Part shown: positions 48,801-59,837 of the stretch, piece by piece
Layout: each line of letters starts with the position of its first letter
Position numbering within the stretch: position 1 is the first letter of the stretch
Origin: Argopecten irradians
Lineage: Eukaryota; Mollusca; Bivalvia; Pectinida; Pectinidae
Direction: 5' to 3'
Assembly: GCF_041381155.1 (NCBI RefSeq)
Contig: NC_091134.1
Span: 33,113,540-33,177,539, forward strand
DNA: 64,000 bases
Notes under the pieces: generated by a model
Database searches by the model: none
The model's input: only the letters and a program-made list of their open reading frames with translations
What the model was told of the DNA's origin: nothing
Made by a program: the position numbers and the translations under genes

Positions 48801-49860
48801 TTTGAACACATTTTGTGAATAATCTAATTTTAATACCATATATCAATTTTCATTTGACAGAAACTTTTGGGAAATATTGCTGGAAGTAGTCCGAAGACAG
48901 TTTCATCAACAAGGTAGGAAGATACTGATGAATTTGTTTTATAGTCAGTATTCATATCAAGGGTTGTGTTATGGTCAATCGTTAAAGATGTCTGACAATC
49001 TAATGCTAGGCCTCCAATTCTGTATCACATGCTTGAGACCTAGCTACCATACCTGGGGTAATTGTTGAAAAACATTTGTGATTAGGTGCATCCTCCCAAA
49101 CTAATAAGACATACAAATGTATGACTCAACCAGAAGTAACATGTCTTAGAGATGTGTGACCAAAATTTTACCTTGTCTGATAAGTGGAAATTGGTGAAGA
49201 TTCATCCTTTTAACTTTGCCAAAATGCAATACATTCTGTACAGTAAAGTGCATAATGTTGATTCTAATTCAGTTTCCAATAGAAAGAAATTGACACTAAA
49301 CCTAAAATCTTAAAAAATCAAACAACTCTTCTTATAACATATCAGAACTAAGCTGTTCACTGCTTTTCATCCCTCATTCTTAGACTGTTCTATACTCCTC
49401 ATTTTTCTTTGGTTTCAGTTCCAAGGACAATGAGGCGATCTGTATAAAGACGGAGGATGGAGATGTTGTGGCTGTGATTCCATGTAACGAGCCTAGCTCT
49501 TCAAGTGACAAAGACATTGTTGATTTAACGCTCGACGACGAAGACTTTGAACCATCCACTCCAAAAAAAGCAAAAATTTCCTCCACAAACGAAGAACTTA
49601 AACCAGACATTAGCAAAATCAAAATAGAGAAGGACATCAGTAGTAATAAACGTCACATTGGAATACAGACTACAGAGCGTGCACGAGGATGTACAAAGGA
49701 TTGTGCCAAGAAAGTAGAGGAAGGTAAAAAACACTTATCAGAGCTTCAGAGGAAAGTGTATAAGCTTTTGAAAATCATAGTCCCGGACGAGGATATAGGA
49801 ACGGCGGATGGTGTAGAGGATATAGTGACAGAAATGATCAAACACAACCAGCCATCGTAG
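33900..49860 (+). CDS. MORC3: MORC family CW-type zinc finger ATPase, MORC3-like (17 exons, 745 aa, complete)
   Basis: Nuclear GHKL-type ATPase that clamps DNA and reads histone H3 through its CW domain. Exons: 33900-33938, 34038-34110, 37456-37588, 37990-38213, 38823-38973, 39478-39616, 40184-40312, 40776-40898, 41421-41518, 41946-42017, 42522-42686, 44728-44811, 45847-45880, 46792-46893, 47386-47562, 48861-48913, 49419-49860. Phases agree and the 2,238-nt total is in frame. Seen: ATP site ELIDNAYD (35-42), DNGNGM (67-72), [15 protein letters not shown] (100-114); S5-like KPRMKI region; CW finger from about W411 (CDNC, WYC, NRC); coiled coil about 477-580; a SUMO-interaction-like [10 protein letters not shown] at 632-641. 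Introns 4 and 7 begin with the rare GTATCC. It is shorter than human MORC3 (about 940 aa). MORC4 is the alternative orthology. Confidence 0.94.
36031..36187. repeat. Near-perfect inverted repeat (arms ~65 bp)
   Basis: The left arm 36031-36096 and right arm 36122-36187 are inverse with about one mismatch. The loop contains its own small hairpin AAACCGCTTCGCGGTTT. A transcript of either strand would fold into a long stem. Confidence 0.88.
36625..36969 (+). pseudogene. C-terminal fragment of a non-LTR reverse transcriptase
   Basis: The frame reads [20 protein letters not shown], then [29 protein letters not shown] and [13 protein letters not shown]. This is the typical thumb and end of Jockey/CR1-like LINE polymerases. 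It has no catalytic FADD part. At 36969 the frame runs straight into a TTATAACGACATAG repeat unit, so the fragment is bounded by the palindrome arrays. A dead scrap; the clade is not settled. Confidence 0.75.
39676..39849. mobile_element. 174-bp MITE, copy in a MORC3 intron
   Basis: The left end AATTAGACTAATTTATGTAC is inverse to the right end GTACATGAACTAGTCCAATT; inner CCATGTGATACCTGGTAACA pairs with TGTTATCAGGTATCACGTGG. Sister of 29779-29953. Confidence 0.72.
42919..44592. mobile_element. Pogo/Tigger-like non-autonomous DNA transposon (1.67 kb)
   Basis: It starts CAGTGGACCCGCGATAATCG and ends with the inverse (CTGATTATCGAGGGTCCACTG less one base). TA flanks both sides, as in Tc1/mariner-pogo insertions. 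The subterminal GGAAAACTCA and GAAAACTCATAATCCGGA also pair loosely. The interior is GC-richer than its surroundings and shows no transposase frame. It sits in the MORC3 intron between 42686 and 44728. Confidence 0.75.
46124..46736 (+). mobile_element. Helentron/HINE-like element (~610 bp)
   Basis: The 5' end AGGTCACCTGAGAC is answered by TCAGGTGACC near the 3' end, then GGCCCATGGGCC and CTTGT. The core reads TTGACTTCTTCTCCAAAACT and GGGGCCAAAAGGG. Same terminal plan as 18471-19970. It is inserted in a MORC3 intron. Confidence 0.65.
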
Positions 49861-52800
49861 TGCTATCAAAAGTCCCAGTAGTGCTCCTTATAACCCCAAA
49901 TACCTAGACAAGCCGTTGTTGTTAACATCAACTTTACTCGCTTTTCCATTCATTATAAAATCTTTAGGGCTTCTTGTCTAGGTGTTTAGGGTTGACAAAG
50001 ACTAGCATTGTACATACAAACCAGTTTATGTGTGTTTTCGATGATACTTGTTAGTTTTCTATGTTATGTTGTGTTAGTGTATTTCTATTGTTTTTATTTG
50101 ATCACTGTACCTCCCAAAGATGGTACAAATTGTCAAGGAATGCTATTTTTTATGGTATGTTTTTGTTCTAACTTGTACATAAAACTTCTTTTATTAAGTT
50201 AATTCCCAATGTGAGATAAAGTTTATGATCGATCTATATTAATGATCCTAAGATATTGGAATTTTTTTTTACTTTAAACTATAAAAAATTGTAGTAATAC
50301 TCAAAATTGTAAGTTGACCTTGAGCTTAACTTGGCGTCTGTCATCCCTCTACAATTGACTTCTTCATGAGAATTTTAGTATAATTGGTGTTATACATATA
50401 GGTTGGTGATCAGAAACTGAACAAGCTCTTGACCTTTTGTCTGGAAGGTTTTTAGAGCAAGCAAAAATTGTTCAATTAGGCTATATTAAACTTTTTCAGG
50501 AAATTACTCGAAAAAGCAGTACCGGGTAGATAGTCTTCATTTGTGTCTTAGGGCATGAGGGGCATGCTAAAGGGGTCATTTTGGCAATATTGTTATAAAC
50601 AACTTCATCTCTGAAACAAAATTGTCTCCTTTGTGTCTTTTCTGACGGAAAAAAAACCATGTATAGGTTATACACTGAAGCTGAGTCAAAGAGCTTTGTG
50701 GCAAAATGGGTGTATTTTGACTAAATTCATAGCATAGAAATTCACTTGATTTTTCTTAAATCTTGCTTTGAAAGAAAAAGATTAATTCCTTTTTAAGACA
50801 GGTTCTAAACTAGGAAAGTGTTTTTGACTGAATAAGAACTGAATTCACCAGGTGAACCATTCAGGCCCTCTGAACCTTTTGTCAAATCTCTGAAATATAT
50901 AGAATGTACAGAAATGCAATATATGATGTCCCTTAACATTTAGTTTTGTTATTATGGTGACTTCTTTATACAATGGAACCTGGTTATATATATGTTGAAG
51001 TTCTTTGGGAATGGAAAATCTCTTCAAATTATCCAAATTTCAATACAACCAAGGAGAAAGACAATACATATGTGTAATCAGAGATTTTCATTAATTTCAA
51101 ATTAATCAGTATTTCAATATAACTGATTTCGAAGTAAGTGGGTTCCACTGTGTATGTAGTCAATCACATCAAAGATAATTTAAAGGTGATCAACAGCTGT
51201 GTTGTGTGTATTTTGTTGATAAGTGATATGTATTACATGATGTAGTTATTTAAATAGTCTTCCCATTATTAATCTGCATTATATAAAAAAAAAACATTTA
51301 TTTCACTTTGCAATACATTTTCATTAGTTTGTTACTATTTGTGATGTATTTATCAACAAGTTTACTTTAGTTAATCTATGACTGAATATTTATTCCCCTT
51401 CAAAAATTATCCATCGGCTTCCGTCAAAAATAGTGATCTTTCAAATCATTCCTTCTGCTGTTCAATGAAAGGATCAGGACCTTATAGAACCTTATCAGAC
51501 TAATAGAGGGTTTCATTATTATTGTTTACTAGTTATACGACTGAGGCGACTATACTTAACTGAAACAACCTGATGGGGAGTAAATAATCACCCCAAACTT
51601 CAGGGATTCAACCTGTGATGCCATATACATGTAACATGAACTTGTGAATCTTTTACATGTGAATCACAAAATAATAATGTGTCTTAAATGATAAAAAGCA
51701 TATGCATGTTTACTGTAGCAGATCGATGTACTATGAGTACAGAAAGATTTAAAATATGACTGACATTTACATTTTACTTCATTAATAAGCGCCGTTTCTG
51801 TTACAATTAATTAAGTGCCCTACGGCAAGTATGGTATGTATTGTGTTCTGGTATAAATCCTGTTGGAATTTGAAGTCTTTGTGACAGCTTGTCTAAAAGC
51901 CATGTCTATCTCCTATAGGTTCTTGTTCTTCATCTCCTAAACAAATGACTACATTTTTGTAGCATTGATATATATGAGCACTATACAGGGCTCTGGTGGC
52001 GGAAGCATTTTGACTTGATTGTAAAGATCGATAGAAACAACAATATTTAGAGTCAAGGATTTACTTCAGACTTGATAGAATTTATCTAGTCATTTGTGTG
52101 ATATATTAGAAATAAATCCTTTTCTGTTATACCAAAAACTTTAAATGATTACAACCATACTACCAGTGAGTTCAATTCCTAGTTTTGATTTTCCAGTATT
52201 AATTTAAATGCCCCCACTTCATCATTAAATCACCATTGTAACATTAAACATAGTTTTTAGTGCGAGTGTACTCGCTCTATTTTTTTCATTGTTGGATGTA
52301 GAGTCTGCGTACATACGCTATATGCGCAGATTCCAACTGCGCACGCGATACTGGAAGTCGGTGTCTCATACCATTTAATAGATTTCGCTGTGATTTTAGT
52401 GAATTCAACCATTCAAAAACATATACTAAGACATACTTGTCAGCAATAATCTATTCTACTATAAATTAAGAACAGTGACATTACACAGTGCTAAACGCAT
52501 TTGCTTTGTGTAAACTTCAATCAGCGTATCATACAAACTCTTACATCGCTCACGATATTCTAAGCATCTGATCGACTTCAGAAACTTCGGGAACAATACA
52601 ATGCAAATCAGGTTTGAAACGGATAACTTTTAGTACAGGCCACACATTTAATTTATTTTATATCATCCTTGGTCCTAGGTGTACGTTCCACTATCGCTTA
52701 CTAAATCCTGTGACCACAGGCTGCATTTGCTGCAGTTTTAAGAAATATTTCTAAAATCACACATCCTTGAGTAAGAGAAACAAAAAAAGACAAGTATAAA

Positions 52801-53540
52801 ATATCAGTCTGGTTGTCTGAGCTCTAGATCTAATGTACCCCAGAAGGCGTTCAAGAGTGGCACAGGTGAGTCACCACATGCACAGAGACTGGACAGTGTT
52901 CTAGCGGATGACTATTTTGAACAGCGAAACAAGTTTTTTCATTTCAAAGTATTTTATTAAATTATTGGATTTAATAGGGATTGGGCAGCAGGCTATGCCT
53001 ATATAAGCCCTCTCCCTGAAACAAGTCTATCGTATCAATATCTATATAATAATAAACACACATCTATGTAACAAAGAACACACTTAACAAAGTTCGAATG
53101 TATTTCACATTTAAAGTTCTGATGAAGTAAAGGAAAGTATTTATTACAATACACCAAGGGCGTAAACCATCTCCTTGCAATAGTCCCAAGGATAATGAGC
53201 CAAAGTGCTAAGTACATGGGGACACCTGTTGCTGAGGATGATTTCATACTGGAAATTAAGGTTAGGAAGTAGTAAGCGAGCACTTAATGTCTAACAGACA
53301 TATTTCTAGTTGTAACATGAAATAAATTTTGTGATGTACGATATTCAATTAAATCCTCACAAATAACACTAACACAGATTGTAATTGTTTTCTTATTATT
53401 TGAAGTGATATGTTATTAGTCAACGTGTCTTTTTGTTGATTTTATACTATATTTTTTTATTTAATTTAGTGTGTATACATTGTATATCATGATGTTTGTC
53501 ACCAAAGTAACATTTCATATCCTTTTTCCGGTTTGCAAAT
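49861..53540. other. MORC3 3' flank without supported genes
   Basis: AT-rich. It probably starts with the MORC3 3' UTR, whose end I cannot place. A degenerate repeat ending CAGGTGAACCATTCAGGCCC lies at about 50830-50885. A small MITE-like piece with CAATGGAACCTGG and GGGTTCCACTG ends spans about 50974-51152. No coding exon is convincing. Confidence 0.5.
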
Positions 53541-53550
53541 ACATGTACCA

Positions 53551-53732
53551 TATAACCGGTTATTTTCACGGACCAAAATTTTCACGATTTGATCTGAAAA
53601 CGAAAAAATCTTATGTTAGCGATTTTAAATTTTCACGATATGTATTAAGGGTAGATACCATTCAACTATTATCCAATATTTCGCAGATCAAATTTTCACA
53701 AAATATCATCACAGGGAAAATAACCTGCTATA
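53551..53732. mobile_element. ~180-bp MITE with TATAACCGGTTATTTTC ends
   Basis: The left end TATAACCGGTTATTTTCACG is inverse, with a few mismatches, to the right end GGGAAAATAACCTGCTATA. The interior repeats AAATTTTCACGAT phrases. Confidence 0.6.
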
Positions 53733-54564
53733 CAATATGATATACTTTGTAATAGAATCTTTGAAAATCCCTTTTCATAAAAGGATCACGAGTTAATAAT
53801 TGCATTTTCTTGCCTTGATTTATGAATGTTTTGGGGTTTAATATGTGAATAGAATATTTTAATGTTTTTATCTCAATCACTATGCTGAACTACAGTATAT
53901 ATATAATAATTATCATCTAGTAGGCAAGTGAACGTTTTGTCATGGTAACTATATCATAGCTCATTCGTTTATCTGTAAAGATGGCCCAGCAATAATTGTG
54001 GCATGTTATATAATTAAACACCTTAGGTTAGATGGTCAACATTAACCCACCTTCAGCCATGCTCACTTTTTGAGTAATTCAAATGTACCAGGTACATGTA
54101 GTTGTATTTGAATCTTTTGAGACACTTTCATTTGCAGAGAAACTGTTCATTTGTTTTTTTCTCTCTCAAAATGATCATCTTATCCACATTATAGATCTAC
54201 AGTGGTATAAGAAACTGCTATGGTAATCCAACCCATTACAACTAAATCTCTTGTCAAAGTTGATCACGATCCATACTTGCACAGACCCCATGTCGCATTG
54301 AACTTCTTCATACAGGATCCCGGTAACGTAACAAGCCCATCTCTTATTGCAATAATAAAGTGCTTCCTGTAAAAAACACATCATATATGCTTTCTTGTTG
54401 GTTTAGGTCAAGGTCATTGGGTAATGTTTAGGTACTCTGGTACTTGAGGTTGATCTTTCAGTCTGAATCTTCGATATTTTATTTTAATATTTCAGTTTAC
54501 ACAGGTTGTATTGATGAGAACATTCACACAGCAGGGTCCTTTCTAACTTATTGTAATACTCTGT

Positions 54565-54927
54565 TTAAAGATGCTCCACCGCCGACAAAAAGTATTTTTT
54601 CACTATCAAAAACAGGAGGAGACGATTTAGTATTTTTCTTCAGTTACAAAAATTACTTACTTTACACCATTACCACCATTGAAAAGTTTGAGCTTTTAAT
54701 TGTATGTCAAGTTAAAAATATGAAAAATAATTAATTGCATCCCGAAAAAATTCCGACGCACTATATCCTATATGAAATGAAGTACTGATTGCGCATGCAC
54801 CAAAGGCAAAATGAAAATATATATATTATTTTTGTGTTAATTAGACATACATACACACGATTGAACACCAATTATTGTTCAAATGATGAATATCATTCAT
54901 GCTCTGTCAGCGGTGGAGCATCTTTAA
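54565..54927 (-). mobile_element. TTAA-flanked MITE, copy 3 (inverted, intact)
   Basis: AGATGCTCCACCGCCGACA and its inverse GTCAGCGGTGGAGCATCT are flanked by TTAA. The interior is the reverse complement of 6781-7149 with modest divergence. Confidence 0.78.
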
Positions 54928-56061
54928 GAAAGTGATTCCATTTTGATTTGCTCTTTTTCTTTTGTTCATTCTGGAAATATCTGAAATCTATAAATATTGG
55001 ACAAGGAAGTAATTCCAACCAATTTGACAAAACAAAATTGTCAAATTTTCGAGGCGATCTGCCCCTTTATCAAGACGATTGAGACTTGATGAGTGTAGTA
55101 GTTATTACCGATATTTATCATGAATAGATGTTCAGTCATATTAAGTTCTATTTGTATCATTGATTATAAGTCCAAGTTAGACATTTTTGAAAGGAAGCAA
55201 TAAATTGTAAGAAACTATTTTGCTTATTAAGTAATGTATAATGTGTTACATGTATCATTATAATATTCATGCAAATCAACTACTACAGACAAGACAATCT
55301 TTTGTTTAGTGCTAATACATCAGTAGGTACAATGATATTTTGATTTTGTTACTTCAGGTTTTATATTCAATTACTGATCACCTACAGATAAGTGTAGATC
55401 TAGCTCTTATATATATGTGGTACCCAATATGGCGTTAACTTGTAAAGAAAGTCAATATGATGGTTTCGAAATATTAAAGTGACAGTTTGAATGCAATTAG
55501 TCCAGTGACGGTGACGTATATCATACAGTTCCATGAAGATATTGTGTCACTATCACTGTAAAGACTTCAACAACATCAGTTTCTCTATCTCAAAACACTA
55601 AATTAAATTTTGACAGTTGATATGTAGCTTACTGGTTAACTGTTCATTGTCATTGATGATTGATAGATGGCAGAAGTGTTGAGTATTAAATGCAAGAAAT
55701 GTTCAGTAATTATTAAAATCCTTAAACGACCGACAACCCGTCCCTTTAAGTTTCAAATCAATCTTGTATCTTGATAACTCCTCTTAAAATTTAGGTTAAG
55801 TTTAGCAATCTAGTTCAGCATTTATATTTACTAAGTAAATCATAGTGTTTATAATAAAGTTTAGTTAAAACCAACCTCTAATTATGATACATTTTTGCAA
55901 TGTATTTATGTAACGATATTAAAATATTAGACCAGGCAAAATCCACATGTACTCTATCAATCTTTATATTAATAAAAAAATATATTGTTTCAATACCTTT
56001 GTATGTAATTGCATGCACTTGTGCGTAAAGCACTGCAAATATTGATGAAGACCTGGCAATT
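54928..56061. other. Intergenic stretch, nothing recognised
   Basis: AT-rich with short open frames only. No repeat boundary or exon could be supported. Confidence 0.5.
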
Positions 56062-56238
56062 GGTTTCAAGATCACAAAACGACGTTGGTTAAGTACAATT
56101 TACCGTCGATTAGTCCCACCATCCGGTGATTATGACGTCATCATTTGACGTGAGTTTCGTGACGTTATAATCACCGGAAGGTGGGACTAATTGACGGTAA
56201 ATTGCACTTTACCTACATCGTTTTGGGATCTTGAAACC
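56062..56238. repeat. Foldback (arms ~78 bp) with clustered TGACGT sites in the loop
   Basis: The left arm GGTTTCAAGATCACAAAACG..CCGGTGATTATGACGTCA and the right arm from TGACGTTATAATCACCGG to ATCTTGAAACC are inverse with few mismatches. TGACGTCA, TGACGTGA and TGACGT lie at the centre. Confidence 0.82.
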
Positions 56239-56692
56239 CCCGTATTAGTATATTCTAATGCACATGTTGCTTATTATTCGGTACAACATTTTCCAATGTT
56301 AACATACCGTATTATAAAGTTTCCGATATAATTTTAGATGTACATAATAATGTTTATGTACATATACAGTCCTGTGTATTATCTATATACAGTTTCAGAT
56401 ATCATTTTAAATGTATAGACTAATGTTTACATTATCTAGAGTACTTTATCAATGGAATACAGTTACACGTAATTTTATATTTTGTAAATTTGAAAGAAAG
56501 TTTCTAATAAATGATGAATATATATGTAATTGAGAGTATTAGTTGTGATTCTCCATATTCAGCCATAGCAGGTGAAATGTTTTAGCTGGTCTGGCCCAAA
56601 GGATTGTTGAGCTTGTGTGCCATGGATGCAGGACTCTTCAAAATTCATTTTCTGCTTTTCCTATTTGGTCTGTTGCAATCTGATTAAACTAC

Positions 56693-57008
56693 ATCCCCGA
56701 TACTCCAGGGGTTCTGATCACTTACGATCTCTACAGCCCTGGACTATCTCATAGTAAAACTGGAGGCAACAGTACAGAAACACCTAATTTAGTCCTTTGA
56801 TGTGCATCAAAAAATTCGTATAACGGTACACTGTAGTTGACTATGTGGCTTTGAAGTTTGGCGCCGCTCTCTCTGAAGTCTTCAAAGAATTTTTTGCTAG
56901 CCCGTGATTGGTTCAATTTTTTTCCTCTGAGCTGCCTTCAGTTTTACTATGAGATAGTCCGTGGGTGTAGAGATTGTAAGTGATCGGAACCTCTGGAGTA
57001 TCGAGGAT
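56693..57008. mobile_element. 316-bp foldback MITE (TIR ~75 bp)
   Basis: The left terminus ATCCCCGATACTCCAGGGGT..CTATCTCATAGTAAAACTG and the right terminus CAGTTTTACTATGAGATAG..CTCTGGAGTATCGAGGAT are inverse. A related partial copy lies at 59640-59805. Confidence 0.78.
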
Positions 57009-58280
57009 GATTACTAAACTACAGATCATTATTCTCCCTGTTTCATAGAGTACATATCTGCTAACTTCCAATTATGGGTCATGTTCTGGTAACCTTTCTG
57101 TTCCCTATAGTCCCAACTTCAGATTGATTGGGTACTCACCATCAGGATACATATACACCAGCTGAAAACGACATCACAGCAGTTGGATGTACTTAGATAT
57201 CTGTTATCAATGTATGTGTAGATTAATGGCTACAAGTCCATACACAAACTAGAACTGTTGCGAAAGTAGCCAACTAGTACCCTCTGCTGCACAAATTTAG
57301 TAATAACTCAATTAATAGGGGATGTTGCAGAACCCTATATAGTTAACTCAACTTCCCCTATGTCGGGGTTCTGTGTACCTAATTTTATTAAAATCTGTCC
57401 AGCAGTTTAGGAGTAGTTCGCCGGACAATGTTATGTCTACAGAAGGACAACCCAATTCCAGTATACACCCCCACCCCTAACTTCGGGGGGTATAAAACAA
57501 TTCTGGAAACTATTTTGTCCCCTAAAATTTACTGTTAAGATTATGAAAGCAATCATTTGATTAGACAATCAAAAAGGTCATCAGAACATGACCCCTACTG
57601 GGATGTTGTCAGATTCTCTATAAAACAATGTGGAATTTTAATTAGATTAGGTTAATTGGATCTTTAGATAACCTATATATAGTATGTGGGTCAGAACCAT
57701 GGCTAGGACCCAATAATGGCCATTGAATAATTGAATTTTTTTTCTAAACAAAACAAACATCAATCCATGAAATACAATATTAGACTATCACATTCTTCAG
57801 ATGATTTTATTTTGTTTAACATAACAGCTGCTGGCATCATCACAGTATTCCTGATTTTGAAATGACTATAGTAAATAAATCAATCTACACAAAGTAAAAA
57901 CATGTGTTAAAACAAGTATACCTGGTAATGAAACAAAACTTTCATAAATTACAATATTCATGTATATATTTCAGTAATAGCAAGCCATGAATAAATAAAT
58001 GTTCAAATATTTATTTTACACTGAAATCATTTTATAGTACAATGTACTTAATTTTTGTGAGGGGTAGATTTAAATCATGAAAAATCACATACTACATATC
58101 TTAATAAAGATGATACATGCTATATTGGTATTTTAATGCACATTGTTTTTTAACAGAGATACTTTTAAACTAGTTTCTAAACCTTAGGTTTGAGTGACTG
58201 GTTGGGCTGCAGTCCGTTTTCACTGGCAAGCTGCTGGTTACTGGACATAATTTGTATTATAAGGTGTTCCTATATATACC
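57009..58280. other. Intergenic stretch, nothing recognised
   Basis: No supported gene. A segment around 57260-57480 with AGTTTAGGAGTAGTTCGCCG looks repeat-derived, but boundaries are not visible. Confidence 0.45.
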
Positions 58281-58288
58281 TAATGGTA

Positions 58289-58382
58289 GCCGGTAGCCAT
58301 AGCCGGCAGCCGGAAGCCGTAAAGTAGCCGGTAGTTGTAGCCAGCAGCAGTAGCCGGTGGTATGTAGCCGGTAGCCGGTGGT
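58289..58382 (+). repeat. TAGCCGG-rich minisatellite
   Basis: Short imperfect units GTAGCCGGTAGC / GCAGCCGGAAGCC repeat about eight times. Confidence 0.8.
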
Positions 58383-58614
58383 CGGATGCAAGTTCTGTTG
58401 GAACGTTGCCAAAATAATTGGTAAAGTGTCCAAAAATAGACCAGAGTGTATTCTGGATTGGGTTTGTATTATGACAAACTATGAAATCTTCATTTTTTTT
58501 TTTAAAAAGAAACACTCAAGAGCATGGATAAATTTAGTGATGTTTGTTGAACTTAGGTATAAGTAAACAAAGGTCTTTAGATTGTATGTTTGCATCAAGC
58601 TGTTTAAATAATGC

Positions 58615-59172
58615 TTAATTGACAAAAGTCCTTATGGTATTGACAAGGGATGCATACGCTCTATTGGATTGCTCATCCGGACTTGTGGTGGGAGGGCGTA
58701 GAGGTGCTGATAGTGGAAGGCCATCATCCGTATTGATGTGGTTGGACTGATAGACTATAGATGTTCTTTCCATTGGTGGGAAGGATGGGGTAGGAAGTTG
58801 TTCCTCTAGTCCCTTTAGGAATGTGTCCAAGGCACCCATGGCACTGGCAGATAAAACCTGCGTTGGGTGGTGATATGTGTGGCTAGTGTCACAGGTGAGT
58901 AGAATGTGCCATGGGCTAGCCAGCAGGTCGGTGGAGCTGTTATACCTAGTCCCTTGTTGGGGCTCTTCGATGGGGATTAGGTGTGCTAGCAGAAGTTACA
59001 TTGTTGGGGAGTGAGTTGCATCTGTGGGCCCGTAAGTAAACCATTCTCTGGTAAATGTTGCCACATCTGGAGCAGGTGACTGGTCCTTATGTGAGGTTCT
59101 AATGTGGCGGTGTAGGCTACTGGAGTGTTTAAATGTACGGGCGCAGTGGGTAAATGTATGGTCAGCCATCAT
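58615..59172 (-). pseudogene. Frameshifted zinc-finger ORF
   Basis: From ATG at 59172 the frame encodes THCARTFKHSSSLHRHIRTS, a C2H2-like finger whose first Cys position is Phe. A one-base frame change then opens CSRCGNIYQRMVYLRAHRC, a second Cys/His finger. After another frame change an open stretch runs to a stop at 58615 with a Pro/Ser-rich tail (LKGLEEQLPTPSFPP). Three frames of good-looking sequence suggest a single ORF of about 180 codons broken by single-base changes, either sequencing errors like those in neighbouring PRKN or decay. The family was not recognised; a transposon or domesticated gene are both possible. Confidence 0.45.
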
Positions 59173-59639
59173 GGTAGTGAAGGATGGTAGCTAGGGTGGT
59201 TATGGTGTGACTTCATAAGTGTTATGACGTCATAAAGTGTTGGTGATCGTTAGATGTTCCCTTTCCTTTGAAGGGAGTAATCCATGCGGACCAGTAACCC
59301 GATATGCAGCTATGGCATGAGATCTATACTACCTGGGATAATTCCGGGATAGGGAATGCTAAAAGTAAGTGAAATGACTGGGATCCCAGTTTTATCCGAA
59401 GGCATTGATCCCGACAGGATCTAACATACACACTGCACAATTAATATAGAGATACAAAGGACTCAACTCGGTACTGAACAGATTCATTCTGGATATTCCA
59501 GGGCCTGGGGTTATTAACACTGACGTTATATCCAACCCTGGTATATGTATGGCATAACTGGAGTTACTCCAGGAAAAAAATACTGACCAATCACAGGCCT
59601 GTAAAAACTTCCTTTGAAGATTATTGTACAAAGCCCACC

Positions 59640-59805
59640 TTGAAAGTCACACAGTCAACCACAGTATACCGTTATTCAATCCTTTTGATGTACATCAAAG
59701 GTTCAATCACCTGTTGCCTTCAGTTTTGCTATGACATATTCCAGGTGGAGGATATAACCACAAAGATAGTAACCCCTAGAGTATCAAGGACGTTAGCAGA
59801 TACAT
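59640..59805. repeat. Partial copy of the 56693-57008 foldback family
   Basis: Shares CAGTTTTGCTATGACATA, TTTTGATGTACATCAAA and CCCCTAGAGTATCAAGGA with that element. Only one half remains. Confidence 0.5.
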
Positions 59806-59837
59806 AGGAGACAAAAAAGATCGTCTGGTGTCTTTTG

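Noticed and set aside
52834..52866. Possible first exon MYPRRRSRVAQ with donor CAG|GTGAGT
   Set aside because: Too short to judge, and no following plus-strand exon was found.
53150..54384. Two exon-like minus-strand segments (near 53150-53256 and 54200-54372) with acceptor-like starts
   Set aside because: More than one frame is open in each, no donor or phase fits well between them, and no protein family was recognised.
54444..54734. Plus-strand open frame of 96 codons
   Set aside because: It covers the TIR and interior of a MITE. The same peptide occurs in the other copies only as a repeat translation.
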